Shown one piece after another: positions 7,981 through 16,561 of a stretch of 27,662 nt of DNA. A program made the position numbers and the translations under genes. The notes beneath the pieces were generated by a model, which saw only the letters and a list, made by a program, of their open reading frames with translations, ran no database searches and was not told where the DNA came from. The DNA is taken from assembly GCA_900543715.1 (NCBI GenBank), contig UQSX01000031.1, positions 1 to 27,662 of the forward strand, given 5' to 3'. Each line of letters starts with the position of its first letter. Position 1 is the first letter of the stretch. This DNA comes from an uncultured Blautia sp. Lineage in GTDB: Bacteria > Bacillota > Clostridia > Lachnospirales > Lachnospiraceae.

Positions 7981-9348
7981 ATGACATTCATAAGAAAGAA
8001 CATGAGTATAGAGGACAAAAGATTTTACCGAGATGTATTCCGTCTGGTCATGCCTATGGCGGTACAGAATCTGATCAATGTGGGGGTGACCTCCACAGAC
8101 GTGATCATGCTGGGAAGAGTAGGGGAGACGGCTCTTTCCGGGGTATCCCTGGCCAACCAGGTATATTTTATCCTCAGCCTGCTGTTTTTCGGGCTGACTT
8201 CCGGAGCCTGTGTGCTTACTGCCCAATACTGGGGGAAAAAGGATACCAGGACCATTGAAAAGGTTATGGGAATGTCCTTCCGCATTTCCATCGCGGCGGG
8301 AATTGTCTTTGCAGCAGGAGCAATATTTTTTCCCGAATATCTGATGCTGATCTTTACTTCAGATCAGGCCATCATTGCCGAAGGAGCCTCCTATCTGAGG
8401 ATTGTGGGATTTTCCTATGTTTTATCGGCTTTTACCAATGTATATCTGAATATTATCCGCAGCATCGAGCGGGTAGTGATCGCCACAGTGGTTTACGGCG
8501 TTTCCCTCTGTGCCAATATTGTGTTAAACGCTGTTTTTATCTTCGGACTTCTGGGCTGGCCGGCTATGGGGGCGGCAGGAGCCGCTCTTGGAACCTTGCT
8601 TTCCAGAGCTATTGAGGTTATCATAGTAGTGTACTATGCCCAGAAAAAGAACGATGTAGTGAAGATCCATATCCGGGATTTCTTTGTGAAGGATAAGGCT
8701 CTTGGAAAAGACTTCTTTACCTATGCCTTCCCGGTGCTTTTAAATGAGTTTGCCTGGGGAGCCGGAATGGCTGCGATCTCTGCCATCGTGGGACATCTGG
8801 GAAGCGCTTCGGTGGCCGCTCATTCGGTGACACAGGTGTGCAGACAGCTTTCTATGGTGATCGGCTTCGGTATCTCCAGCGCCACTGCGATTATGATCGG
8901 AAAGGCAATTGGAGAGAAAAAAGAGGAACTGGCAAGAGAGTATGGCCGGCGCTTTGTGAAACTGTCCATTATCTGCGGGATCGGCGGGGCTGTGGTGCTC
9001 CTGGCTATTTCACCCTTGCTGCCTTTGTTCCTGAAACTGACGCCTTTGGCTAAGAGCTATCTGTCTGTTATGATGGTGATCATGTCCTACTATGTTATAG
9101 GGCAGTCCTTCAACACTACCATTGTAGTAGGAGTACTCCGGGCAGGAGGTGATACCAGGTTCGGCCTTTTCCTGGACGTAGGGGTTATGTGGCTCTGCTC
9201 CATATTAGGAGCTGCAGTAGGTGCCTTTGTCATAGGAATTCCTATGCCCTGGGTCTATATCCTGCTGTGCAGCGATGAGGTGATCAAGGTGCCTTTCTCC
9301 CTGTGGAGATATAAGAGCTGCCGCTGGCTGCGAAATGTAACCAGATAA
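7981..9348 (+). CDS. MATE-family multidrug/cation antiporter
   Basis: A 455-residue inner membrane transporter with about 12 hydrophobic segments in two homologous halves. The first half carries VMPMAVQNLINVGVTSTDVI with the MLGRVGETALSGVSLANQ motif, and the second VLLNEFAWGAGMAAIS. These are marks of the MATE superfamily, which exports organic cations, drugs or metabolites using a Na+ or H+ gradient. The open frame extends back into dapF, so the start was set at ATG 7981, 19 bp after dapF; ATG 8002 is also possible, as neither has a strong ribosome site. The substrate is unknown. Confidence 0.9.
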   Translation: MTFIRKNMSIEDKRFYRDVFRLVMPMAVQNLINVGVTSTDVIMLGRVGETALSGVSLANQVYFILSLLFFGLTSGACVLTAQYWGKKDTRTIEKVMGMSFRISIAAGIVFAAGAIFFPEYLMLIFTSDQAIIAEGASYLRIVGFSYVLSAFTNVYLNIIRSIERVVIATVVYGVSLCANIVLNAVFIFGLLGWPAMGAAGAALGTLLSRAIEVIIVVYYAQKKNDVVKIHIRDFFVKDKALGKDFFTYAFPVLLNEFAWGAGMAAISAIVGHLGSASVAAHSVTQVCRQLSMVIGFGISSATAIMIGKAIGEKKEELAREYGRRFVKLSIICGIGGAVVLLAISPLLPLFLKLTPLAKSYLSVMMVIMSYYVIGQSFNTTIVVGVLRAGGDTRFGLFLDVGVMWLCSILGAAVGAFVIGIPMPWVYILLCSDEVIKVPFSLWRYKSCRWLRNVTR

Positions 9349-9379
9349 TAGGACACAAAAGATAGGAGATGTTTGCTGG

Positions 9380-9613
9380 ATGAAATTAAATGAGACACCT
9401 ATTGAAAAAGATTTCCTGGTGGCAGATGTCCGGGAAGATGAAAAGATCCTCCGCCGCCTGGAAGCCCTGGGAATTCTGGAGGGAACCAGAGTGCGGGTGC
9501 TGAACAGGAAAAAAAACGGGGCAACCATTATTAAAGTGCGGGGCAGCCGCTGGGCTCTGGGAAATGATATTGCCGGGGGCATAGAAGTGGAGGAACTGAC
9601 AGATGAAAAGTGA
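9380..9613 (+). CDS. feoA: Ferrous iron transport protein A
   Basis: A 77-residue SH3-like cytoplasmic partner of FeoB. It has the FeoA pattern: EKILRRLEALGILEGTRVRV, then a glycine-rich strand with GSRWALGNDIAGGIEVEEL. Its end overlaps feoB by 11 bp, so the two are translationally coupled. The ribosome site GGAGA is about 11 bp from the ATG, which is rather far. No Fur or DtxR box was recognised in the 31-bp gap after the MATE gene, so the operon promoter may be further upstream. Confidence 0.95.
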   Translation: MKLNETPIEKDFLVADVREDEKILRRLEALGILEGTRVRVLNRKKNGATIIKVRGSRWALGNDIAGGIEVEELTDEK

Positions 9614-11594
9614 GATACGTGTAGGTTTTGCAGGAAATCCCAACTGCGGCAAGACAACCCTTTTTAATGCTTATACAGGTGCAAATTTAAAAGTGGCAAA
9701 CTGGCCGGGAGTTACGGTGGAGAAAAAAGAAGGGGAGACAGAGTATAAGGGCAGGAAGATGAAACTGATCGATCTTCCGGGAATCTACAGCCTGACATCT
9801 TATTCCATGGAGGAAAAGGTTTCCAGAAAGGTGATCTTAGGAGATGAGGTAGATATCATCGTAGATGTGGTAGATGCTTCTGCACTGGAACGGAATCTGT
9901 ATCTGACCCTTCAGCTTCTGGAACTGGGAAAACCAGTAGTGGTTGCTTTAAATATGATGGATATTGTGGAAGAAAGAGGGATGGAGATCGACCTCCACCG
10001 TCTGCCGGAGCTGCTGGGAGATATTCCGGTGGTGCCGGTGTCTGCCAGAAAGCGTACCGGTCTGGACGTGCTTCTCCATGCGGTAAAGCACCATTATGAA
10101 GAGCAGACGGCAGATCCTGTGGTGGAATATTCCCCGGACATCGAGGAAAAGATCCGGGAAATCAGCGGCAGGATAAAAAAACAGTATCCGGAAAGTAAAA
10201 ACCTCCGGTGGCACAGTATCAAGATCCTGGAAAATGACGAACAGATCATTGAGGAGCAGCCGGTAGATATTTCGGATATTGCAGATAGAAACTATGAAAA
10301 ACAGATTATCAATGAAAAATATGATTATATTGAAGAAATCATAGAAGAGTGCGTGTTCTATAAAGGAAACCGCCAGTCTATGACAGAAAAGGCAGATAAG
10401 ATCCTGACCCATCCCATAGGGGGCGTTCCCGTATTTTTATGTATCATGGCTCTGGTATTTTTCCTGACCTTTACAGTAGGCGATGCTATTAAGGGCCTGT
10501 TTGAGATAGGTCTTGACTGGGCTTTTGAGGCAGCCAGAGCGGCGCTTACGGCTCTGGGAGCCTCTGATTGGGTCTGTTCCCTGGTGGTAGACGGGATCAT
10601 GTCTGGAGTAGGCGGGATTCTGACCTTCCTTCCCAATATCTTTATCCTGTTTCTGGCCCTGGCATTTCTGGAGGACAGTGGCTATATGTCCAGAGTGGCC
10701 TATGTCATGGATGGGATCATGGGAAAGGTGGGACTGTCCGGAAAAGCCTTTCTGCCTATGGTGCTGGGCTTCGGCTGTACGGTGCCTGCGGTAATGGCCT
10801 CCAGAACTCTGGAAAATGAGGAGGACAGAAAAAAGACCATACTGCTTACGCCATTTATGTCCTGCTCTGCCCGTCTTCCTATTTATGTGCTGTTTGCAGA
10901 TATATTTTTTGGAAAATATGCCATGGTAGCTGCCTTTTCACTTTATGCCCTTGGAATGATCGTGGCCATACTTCTGGCTCTGATCATAGGAAAAGTGTGG
11001 AAAACAGATAAGAAGGTCCCACTCCTTATAGAGCTGCCGGATTATAAGGTGCCGAATCCAAGAACGATCCGAATCTATGTGTGGGAGAAGGTAAAGGATT
11101 ATCTCACAAAGGCGGGAACCACTATCTTCGTGGCTTCTATTGTGATCTGGTTTATCCTCAACTATAATTTCCAGGGGATGACAGAGGACGTTACCCTTAG
11201 TTTCGGCGCAATGATCGGAAAGGTTGTAGCCCCTGTTCTGGTTCCTGCAGGACTGGGGACCTGGCAGATCGTAGTGGCCCTGATTTCCGGACTTTCCGCA
11301 AAGGAAGTGGTGATTTCCAGTTTTTCTGTCCTGTACGGAGTCAATAACATCAGTTCCCCTGAGGGAATGGCTACACTTTCCCAGTCCCTGGGAGCCATCG
11401 GCTTTGGTCCTTTAAACGCCTATGCCTTAATGGTTTTCTGCCTTCTTTATACTCCCTGTGTGGCTACCCTGGCCACAGTCAGAAAGGAGACCCATTCCAC
11501 TTCCTGGATGCTGAAAATGGTGGTGTTCCAGCTCCTGCTGGCTTATGTTGCAGCAGTGCTGGTATTCCAGGTGGGAAGTCTTCTGGGATTGTAA
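9603..11594 (+). CDS. feoB: Ferrous iron transport protein B
   Basis: A 663-residue GTP-gated Fe2+ importer in the cytoplasmic membrane. The N-terminal G domain has G1 GNPNCGKTT (residues 11-19), Thr38 of G2, G3 DLPG (57-60), G4 NMMD (117-120) and G5 VSARKRTG. A helical linker of about 100 residues follows, then the polytopic part with two Gate motifs; the conserved cysteines occur in LGFGCTVPAVMASRTL and TPFMSCSARLPIYVLF. The length fits Firmicutes FeoB, which lacks the extended C-terminus of the E. coli form. The ATG lies inside the end of feoA. No FeoC-like gene follows. Confidence 0.97.
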   Translation: MKSEIRVGFAGNPNCGKTTLFNAYTGANLKVANWPGVTVEKKEGETEYKGRKMKLIDLPGIYSLTSYSMEEKVSRKVILGDEVDIIVDVVDASALERNLYLTLQLLELGKPVVVALNMMDIVEERGMEIDLHRLPELLGDIPVVPVSARKRTGLDVLLHAVKHHYEEQTADPVVEYSPDIEEKIREISGRIKKQYPESKNLRWHSIKILENDEQIIEEQPVDISDIADRNYEKQIINEKYDYIEEIIEECVFYKGNRQSMTEKADKILTHPIGGVPVFLCIMALVFFLTFTVGDAIKGLFEIGLDWAFEAARAALTALGASDWVCSLVVDGIMSGVGGILTFLPNIFILFLALAFLEDSGYMSRVAYVMDGIMGKVGLSGKAFLPMVLGFGCTVPAVMASRTLENEEDRKKTILLTPFMSCSARLPIYVLFADIFFGKYAMVAAFSLYALGMIVAILLALIIGKVWKTDKKVPLLIELPDYKVPNPRTIRIYVWEKVKDYLTKAGTTIFVASIVIWFILNYNFQGMTEDVTLSFGAMIGKVVAPVLVPAGLGTWQIVVALISGLSAKEVVISSFSVLYGVNNISSPEGMATLSQSLGAIGFGPLNAYALMVFCLLYTPCVATLATVRKETHSTSWMLKMVVFQLLLAYVAAVLVFQVGSLLGL

Positions 11595-11640
11595 ATGAGG
11601 GTGCAGCGGCAGTTTTAAGATTTTATAGAAGGAGAAATAC

Positions 11641-13386
11641 ATGGATATTCTTCTTGCGGCGGTAAACGCAAAATATATTCATACAAACCTGGCGGTTCAC
11701 AGCCTGCGGGCTTACTGCCGGGAATTCTCTCAGAGGATCTCTCTGAGAGAATATACGATCAATCAGGAAAAAGACCAGATATTGAAGGATATATATCACA
11801 GAGCCCCAAAGGTTCTGTGTTTTTCCTGTTATATCTGGAATATTTCTTATGTGAAGGAACTGATCCGGGATCTACATAAGATTTTGCCGGATACGGTCAT
11901 CTGGACCGGAGGACCGGAGGTATCCTATGACGCAGAAAATTTTCTCAGGGAAATGCCGGAGGTTTTTGGCGTCATGCTGGGAGAGGGAGAAGAAACCTTC
12001 CGGAAACTGACGGAATATTATGTAAACTATGAACAGGGGGACGCCCACGTTTTTCCCAGGATTCCCGGAATCTGTTTCAGGGAAAAAGAAGAGCTGATCA
12101 ATACCAGATTTCCGGAAGTCCTGGACATGGACCGGCTGGTGTTTCCCTATGAGGATCTTTCATGGTTTGAACATAAGATTCTTTATTACGAGAGCAGCAG
12201 AGGCTGTCCTTTTTCCTGCAGCTACTGTCTGTCTTCCGTAGACAAAAAACTCCGGTTTAAAAGTCTGGATCTGGTGAAGCAGGAACTGGAGATTTTTCTG
12301 AAACATAAAGTACCCCAGGTAAAATTTGTAGACAGGACTTTTAACTGCCGGGAGGCTCATGCCTTAGAAATCTGGCAGTATATAAAAGACCATGACAATG
12401 GAGTGACCAATTTTCATTTTGAGATCGGCGCCGACCTGCTTACCCCAAAGGAGATCGGGCTGATCAGGACCATGCGCCCGGGACTGATCCAGCTGGAGAT
12501 CGGGGTGCAGTCCACCAATGAAAAGACTTTAAGAGAGATTCGCAGATACGCGCCTTTTGAGAAGATCGCAGCCAATGTATTGGCAGTCCATGAAGGAGGA
12601 AATATCCATCAGCACCTGGATCTGATCGCAGGGCTGCCCTGGGAAGATTATGAGAGTTTCCGGAAATCTTTCAACCAGGTGTATGCCCTTCGGCCTCACC
12701 AGCTCCAGCTGGGATTTTTAAAAGTCCTGAAAGGCTCTTACATGTATGAAAAGGCCGGAGACTACGGCTGCTTTTATAAAGATAAGGAACCTTATGAGGT
12801 CCTGGGGACCCGATGGATTTCCTACGATGACATCATCCGGCTGAAAAGTGTGGAAGAGATGACGGAGCTTTACTACAACAGCGGCCAGTTCTCTCATACG
12901 GTACGGTCTGTGGAGAAGGAATTTTCAGACCCCTTTTCTTTCTATGAGGCTCTGGGCATCTTTTATGAGAAGAAGGGATATGATACACTGTCTCATTCCC
13001 GGATACGCAGATATGAGATCCTTCTGGAATTTCTGGAAGAAAGAGAAATTTCTGATCTGGAATTTTACCGGCAGCTGATGATCTTTGATCTGTATGCCAG
13101 AGAAAATATGAAGACCAGACCTTCCTGGGCGCCGGAGAGGAAGGCTTATAAAGAAAAAATCCAGGCATTTTACGAAAAGGAAAAAGAGGAGCCCCGGTAT
13201 CTTTCCGGGTACGGAGAATTTTCTTCCCGGCAGATGGAGAAGATGACGCATCTGGAGATATTTACCTGGAATGTGACAGAGGGAAAGAAGGAAAGGGGAA
13301 TTTATCCGGTGCTTTTTGACTACCAGAAGAGAAGTCCTCTTACAAATGACGCCCGGGCCTGCCAGGTGGAGCTTCCCCGGCTGTAA
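11641..13386 (+). CDS. B12-binding radical SAM protein (DUF4080 type)
   Basis: A 581-residue protein. Residues 1-150 form a B12-binding-like Rossmann domain, with IWTGGPEVSYD and VMLGEGEETF. The radical SAM core follows, with the cluster motif Cys189-x3-Cys193-x2-Cys196 in SSRGCPFSCSYC. The C-terminal region, ending FDYQKRSPLTNDARACQVEL, matches the DUF4080 type common in clostridia. The reaction is unknown; relatives are methyltransferases or other tailoring enzymes. AGAAGGAG lies 6 bp before the ATG. The gap to feoB is 46 bp, with 41 bp to nth downstream. Nothing nearby indicates a substrate. Confidence 0.87.
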   Translation: MDILLAAVNAKYIHTNLAVHSLRAYCREFSQRISLREYTINQEKDQILKDIYHRAPKVLCFSCYIWNISYVKELIRDLHKILPDTVIWTGGPEVSYDAENFLREMPEVFGVMLGEGEETFRKLTEYYVNYEQGDAHVFPRIPGICFREKEELINTRFPEVLDMDRLVFPYEDLSWFEHKILYYESSRGCPFSCSYCLSSVDKKLRFKSLDLVKQELEIFLKHKVPQVKFVDRTFNCREAHALEIWQYIKDHDNGVTNFHFEIGADLLTPKEIGLIRTMRPGLIQLEIGVQSTNEKTLREIRRYAPFEKIAANVLAVHEGGNIHQHLDLIAGLPWEDYESFRKSFNQVYALRPHQLQLGFLKVLKGSYMYEKAGDYGCFYKDKEPYEVLGTRWISYDDIIRLKSVEEMTELYYNSGQFSHTVRSVEKEFSDPFSFYEALGIFYEKKGYDTLSHSRIRRYEILLEFLEEREISDLEFYRQLMIFDLYARENMKTRPSWAPERKAYKEKIQAFYEKEKEEPRYLSGYGEFSSRQMEKMTHLEIFTWNVTEGKKERGIYPVLFDYQKRSPLTNDARACQVELPRL

Positions 13387-13427
13387 CTGCAGAAAAGAAA
13401 ACATAGTTTTAGAAAGCAGGTGAAAGG

Positions 13428-14084
13428 ATGGCTGCCAAAAGGACAAAAGAGATCCTGGCAAAGCTGGACGAGGTTTATACCAGAGAGTATAAATGTTATT
13501 TGAATTATGAGACGCCGGAACAGCTCCTGATAGCCACTATGCTAAGCGCCCAGTGTACGGATGCCAGGGTGAATGTGGTGACAAAAGATCTGTTCCGGAA
13601 ATATCCGGATATGGAGGCTTTTGCCAGAGCGGATCTGGAAGAACTGGAACAGGATATCAAGCCTACGGGCTTTTACCACAACAAGGCGAAGAACATTATC
13701 GGGTGTGCCAGAAAGATCTGCCTGGAGTTTGGAGGAAAAGTGCCCCAGAGCCTGGAGGATCTGACAAGCCTTCCGGGAGTGGGAAGAAAAACAGCCAATG
13801 TGATACGGGGAAATATTTTCCATGAGCCCAGCATAGTGGTAGATACCCATGTAAAGCGGATTTCCAGGCGGCTGGGGCTTACAAAGGAAACAGATGCGGA
13901 GAAGATCGAGATGGAACTGATGAAAGTGCTGCCAGAAGATCACTGGATCCTCTACAATATCCAGATCATTACTTTTGGCCGCCAGATCTGTTTTGCCAGG
14001 TCCCCTAAATGCCAGGAATGTTTTCTGACAGGATATTGTAAAGAGTATAAAGAAAAGCAAAAGAAAAGCGGGAAAAAATCATGA
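13428..14084 (+). CDS. nth: Endonuclease III (DNA glycosylase/AP lyase)
   Basis: Removes oxidised pyrimidines and cuts at abasic sites in base excision repair. The 218 residues include the helix-hairpin-helix LPGVGRKTANVI with catalytic Lys121, and Asp139 in VDTHVKRISRRLGL. The [4Fe-4S] loop is Cys188-x6-Cys195-x2-Cys198-x5-Cys204, exactly the canonical spacing. It overlaps the next gene by 4 bp (ATGA), so the two are translationally coupled, both dealing with DNA. Confidence 0.97.
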   Translation: MAAKRTKEILAKLDEVYTREYKCYLNYETPEQLLIATMLSAQCTDARVNVVTKDLFRKYPDMEAFARADLEELEQDIKPTGFYHNKAKNIIGCARKICLEFGGKVPQSLEDLTSLPGVGRKTANVIRGNIFHEPSIVVDTHVKRISRRLGLTKETDAEKIEMELMKVLPEDHWILYNIQIITFGRQICFARSPKCQECFLTGYCKEYKEKQKKSGKKS

Positions 14085-14791
14085 GAGAATATGTATCTCT
14101 GGACCTGGAGACAACAGGTCTGGAGCCAAAGAAGGACAGGATTATCGAGATCGGAGCAGTGAAGATAAAAGATGGGGAGATCCGGAAGACCTATGCTACC
14201 CTGGTGGACCCTCAGATGAAGATCCCGGAGCGGATCACCAAGCTTACCGGAATCACCAGCCAGATGGTGGAAGGGAAGCCTCTGGCCAGAGAAGCTGTAA
14301 AAGGCCTCCTGGATTTCTGCGGGGATCTGCCTCTTCTGGGGCACAATATCCTCTTTGACTACAGCTTTGTAAAGCACAGTGCAGTGAATATGGGACTGGA
14401 TTTTGAAAAGCAGGGCATGGACACTCTAAAGCTGGCCAGGGCTCTGCTGCCGGATCTGGAGAGTAAAAGCCTCCAGAGCCTGCGGCAGTACTTTCAGCTA
14501 CCCAGGGAAGAGGCCCACAGAGCATTGGAAGACGCTCTGACAACCTTCCGTCTCTATGAGAGGTTTCGGGGAGAATTTGAAGAGAAGAATCCCCAGCTTT
14601 TCTGTCCAAAAGAACTGGTATGCAAGGTGAAGCGCCAGGGTCCTGTTACCCCGGCTCAAAAACGTTACTTGCAGGATTTAGTAAAATATCATAGAATAAA
14701 CCTTGATGTAGAGCCGGAGAGCCTGACCAAAAATGAAGCCTCCCGGCTGATCGATACAATTTTAGGAACCTATGGAAAGATTGTGAGGTAA
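14081..14791 (+). CDS. DnaQ-like 3'-5' exonuclease (DEDDh)
   Basis: A 236-residue exonuclease of the DNA polymerase III epsilon superfamily. Asp8 and Glu10 lie in SLDLETTGLEP, the second aspartate is in LGHNILFDYSFV, and the His-Asp pair is in EAHRALEDALTT, giving the complete DEDDh metal site. The C-terminal 55 residues (VTPAQKRYLQDLVKYHRINL and the following helix) form an extra tail of unknown role. It overlaps nth by 4 bp. It is a stand-alone proofreading or repair exonuclease; PolC, the main replicative enzyme of Firmicutes, has its own exonuclease domain. Confidence 0.9.
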   Translation: MREYVSLDLETTGLEPKKDRIIEIGAVKIKDGEIRKTYATLVDPQMKIPERITKLTGITSQMVEGKPLAREAVKGLLDFCGDLPLLGHNILFDYSFVKHSAVNMGLDFEKQGMDTLKLARALLPDLESKSLQSLRQYFQLPREEAHRALEDALTTFRLYERFRGEFEEKNPQLFCPKELVCKVKRQGPVTPAQKRYLQDLVKYHRINLDVEPESLTKNEASRLIDTILGTYGKIVR

Positions 14792-14797
14792 AAGATT

Positions 14798-14902
14798 ATG
14801 AGGAGAAGGAAAGATTCTAAGAAACAGCGGATTTTTGCAGCTGTGCTGGCGGTCATTATCGTTCTGGCCATGATCGTGCCTCTGGCGGCCTATGCGCTGT
14901 AG
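14798..14902 (+). CDS. 34-residue single-pass membrane microprotein
   Basis: A short frame starting at ATG 14798 with TGAGGT 8 bp upstream, overlapping the end of the exonuclease gene. It encodes a basic N-terminus (MRRRKDSKKQR) followed by one hydrophobic segment, IFAAVLAVIIVLAMIVPLAA, and stops after YAL. The positive-inside rule predicts a cytoplasmic N-terminus. The good ribosome site and the clean charge/hydrophobicity pattern argue that it is translated. The function is unknown. It lies in a + strand run 6 bp after the exonuclease stop. Confidence 0.65.
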   Translation: MRRRKDSKKQRIFAAVLAVIIVLAMIVPLAAYAL

Positions 14903-14959
14903 GCAGGACAAAGAGCAAGAACAGGGGGAGAATTATCCCTGTAAGCGGAGGTTTGGAAG

Positions 14960-15946
14960 ATGAAAATTGGAAAATTACCGGAACCTATGCTGATACGTTC
15001 CGTTTTAAAAGAGGTAGAGCACCGAAGAGACGAGGTACTGGTGGGGCCTGCGGTAGGCCAGGACTGCGCTGTAGTAGAGCTGGGAGAGGGGGAGGTCTTT
15101 GTCCTTTCCACGGATCCTATTACCGGAACTACCAAGGATATCGGGCGGCACAGCGTTCATATCACTGCCAATGACCTGGCGGCTTCCGGAGCAGACCCTC
15201 TGGGGGTTATGCTGACGATCCTTCTTACCCCGGATACCAGGGAAGAAGAATTAAAAGAGATGATGCGGGGAGTAGAAGGTGCCTGCCGGGAGCTGGACAT
15301 GGAAGTCATGGGAGGCCACACAGAGATCACCCATGTGGTGAAACAGCCTCTGATCTCCCTTACCGGAGTGGGAAAGATGAGAAAGGACAGGGTGCTGACT
15401 ACAGCTTCTGTAAAGCCAGGACAGGATATTCTGATCACCAAGTGGATCGGACTGGAAGGCACTTCTGTGGCGGCAAAGGAAAAGGAAGAAGAGCTTCTGA
15501 AGAAGTTTGCCCCCTCCTTTGTGGAGACAGCCAAGAACTTTGACCAGTATCTCTCTGTGGTTCCAGAGGCGAAGATCGCCAGAGAATGGAAGATATCCGC
15601 TATGCACGACATTACGGAAGGAGGAGTTTTCGGAGCTCTCTGGGAAATGGGAAACGGTTCCGGAGTGGGGCTGGACATTGATCTGAAAAAAATCCCTATC
15701 CGTCAGGAAACTGTGGAAGTCTGCGAGGCCCTGGGGCTGAACCCCTATATCCTCATGTCCAGCGGTTCTATGATGATCGCAGCGGATGACGGATACGGTC
15801 TGGCGGAAAAACTGAAACAGTCAGGAATACCTGCCAGTGTGGTAGGAAAGGCAACTTCCGGCAATGACCGGATCCTGAGAAATGGAGAAGACACCAGATA
15901 CCTGGATAAGCCTCAGAGCGATGAACTCTATAAAATCTATCAGTAA
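14960..15946 (+). CDS. HypE/PurM-like (AIR synthase-related) protein
   Basis: A 328-residue protein of the PurM/HypE/ThiL/SelD ATP-binding superfamily. The N-terminal domain has VGPAVGQDCAVVEL and HSVHITANDLAASGADPLG; the second domain has MHDITEGGVFGALWEMGNGS. Members use ATP to activate an amide or acid group. True HypE ends in a PRIC-type cysteine that receives a carbamoyl group, but here the C-terminus is SDELYKIYQ, with no cysteine, and no hyp genes are near. A hydrogenase role is therefore unlikely and the substrate unknown. GGAGG lies 8 bp before the ATG, and trmL follows 14 bp later. Confidence 0.85.
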   Translation: MKIGKLPEPMLIRSVLKEVEHRRDEVLVGPAVGQDCAVVELGEGEVFVLSTDPITGTTKDIGRHSVHITANDLAASGADPLGVMLTILLTPDTREEELKEMMRGVEGACRELDMEVMGGHTEITHVVKQPLISLTGVGKMRKDRVLTTASVKPGQDILITKWIGLEGTSVAAKEKEEELLKKFAPSFVETAKNFDQYLSVVPEAKIAREWKISAMHDITEGGVFGALWEMGNGSGVGLDIDLKKIPIRQETVEVCEALGLNPYILMSSGSMMIAADDGYGLAEKLKQSGIPASVVGKATSGNDRILRNGEDTRYLDKPQSDELYKIYQ

Positions 15947-15960
15947 CAGAGGAAGAGAAA

Positions 15961-16461
15961 ATGGCAAAATTGAACATTGTACTTTATGAGCCGGAAATTC
16001 CGGCCAATACAGGAAATATTGGCAGAACCTGCGTGGCTACCGGAACCAGGCTCCATCTCATAGAGCCCCTGGGATTCAGGCTGAATGAGAAGGCCATCAA
16101 GAGAGCGGGAATGGATTACTGGAAGGATCTGGATGTGACCACATATCTGAACTACCAGGACTTTCTGGAGAAAAATCCCGGAGCAAAGATCTATATGGCT
16201 ACTGCGAAAGCCCCGAAGATCTACACAGAGGTTCAATATGAAGAGGACTGCTATATCATGTTCGGAAAGGAAAGCGCAGGGATCCCTGAGGAGATCCTGC
16301 TGGAGAATCAGGAGACTGCTGTCCGGATACCTATGATCGGAGATATCCGGTCTTTGAATCTCAGCAACTCTGTAGCGATCGTTCTCTACGAAGCACTGCG
16401 GCAGAACCATTTCGACCATATGCAGTTAGAAGGCCATTTAACAAAATATCAGTGGAAATAA
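15961..16461 (+). CDS. trmL: tRNA (cytidine/uridine-34-2'-O)-methyltransferase
   Basis: A 166-residue SPOUT-fold enzyme that 2'-O-methylates the wobble base of certain leucine tRNAs using S-adenosylmethionine. The motifs are EIPANTGNIGRTCVATG at the N-terminus, IMFGKESAGIPEEIL in the middle, and IPMIGDIRSLNLSNSVAIVL forming the C-terminal trefoil knot. The length is typical. It lies 14 bp after the HypE-like gene with GAGGAAG before the ATG, and is followed by a bidirectional terminator. Confidence 0.95.
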   Translation: MAKLNIVLYEPEIPANTGNIGRTCVATGTRLHLIEPLGFRLNEKAIKRAGMDYWKDLDVTTYLNYQDFLEKNPGAKIYMATAKAPKIYTEVQYEEDCYIMFGKESAGIPEEILLENQETAVRIPMIGDIRSLNLSNSVAIVLYEALRQNHFDHMQLEGHLTKYQWK

Positions 16462-16462
16462 A

Positions 16463-16536
16463 AGAGCTGTTCTGCAGACAGGTATCTATTCAAAAGAATA
16501 GAGAGATTTCCTGTCTGGAGGACAGCTCTAAATTTT
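16463..16536. terminator. Bidirectional terminator between trmL and the sensor kinase
   Basis: Two nested perfect inverted repeats (AGAGCTGT/ACAGCTCT and CAGACAGG/CCTGTCTG) form a long stem between convergent genes. The + side ends in AAATTTT. The - side runs into TTTTATTT directly after the stem, making it the stronger terminator for the two-component operon. Confidence 0.82.
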
Positions 16537-16561
16537 GCAGTCAGTGAGAGGAAAAAGCAGC

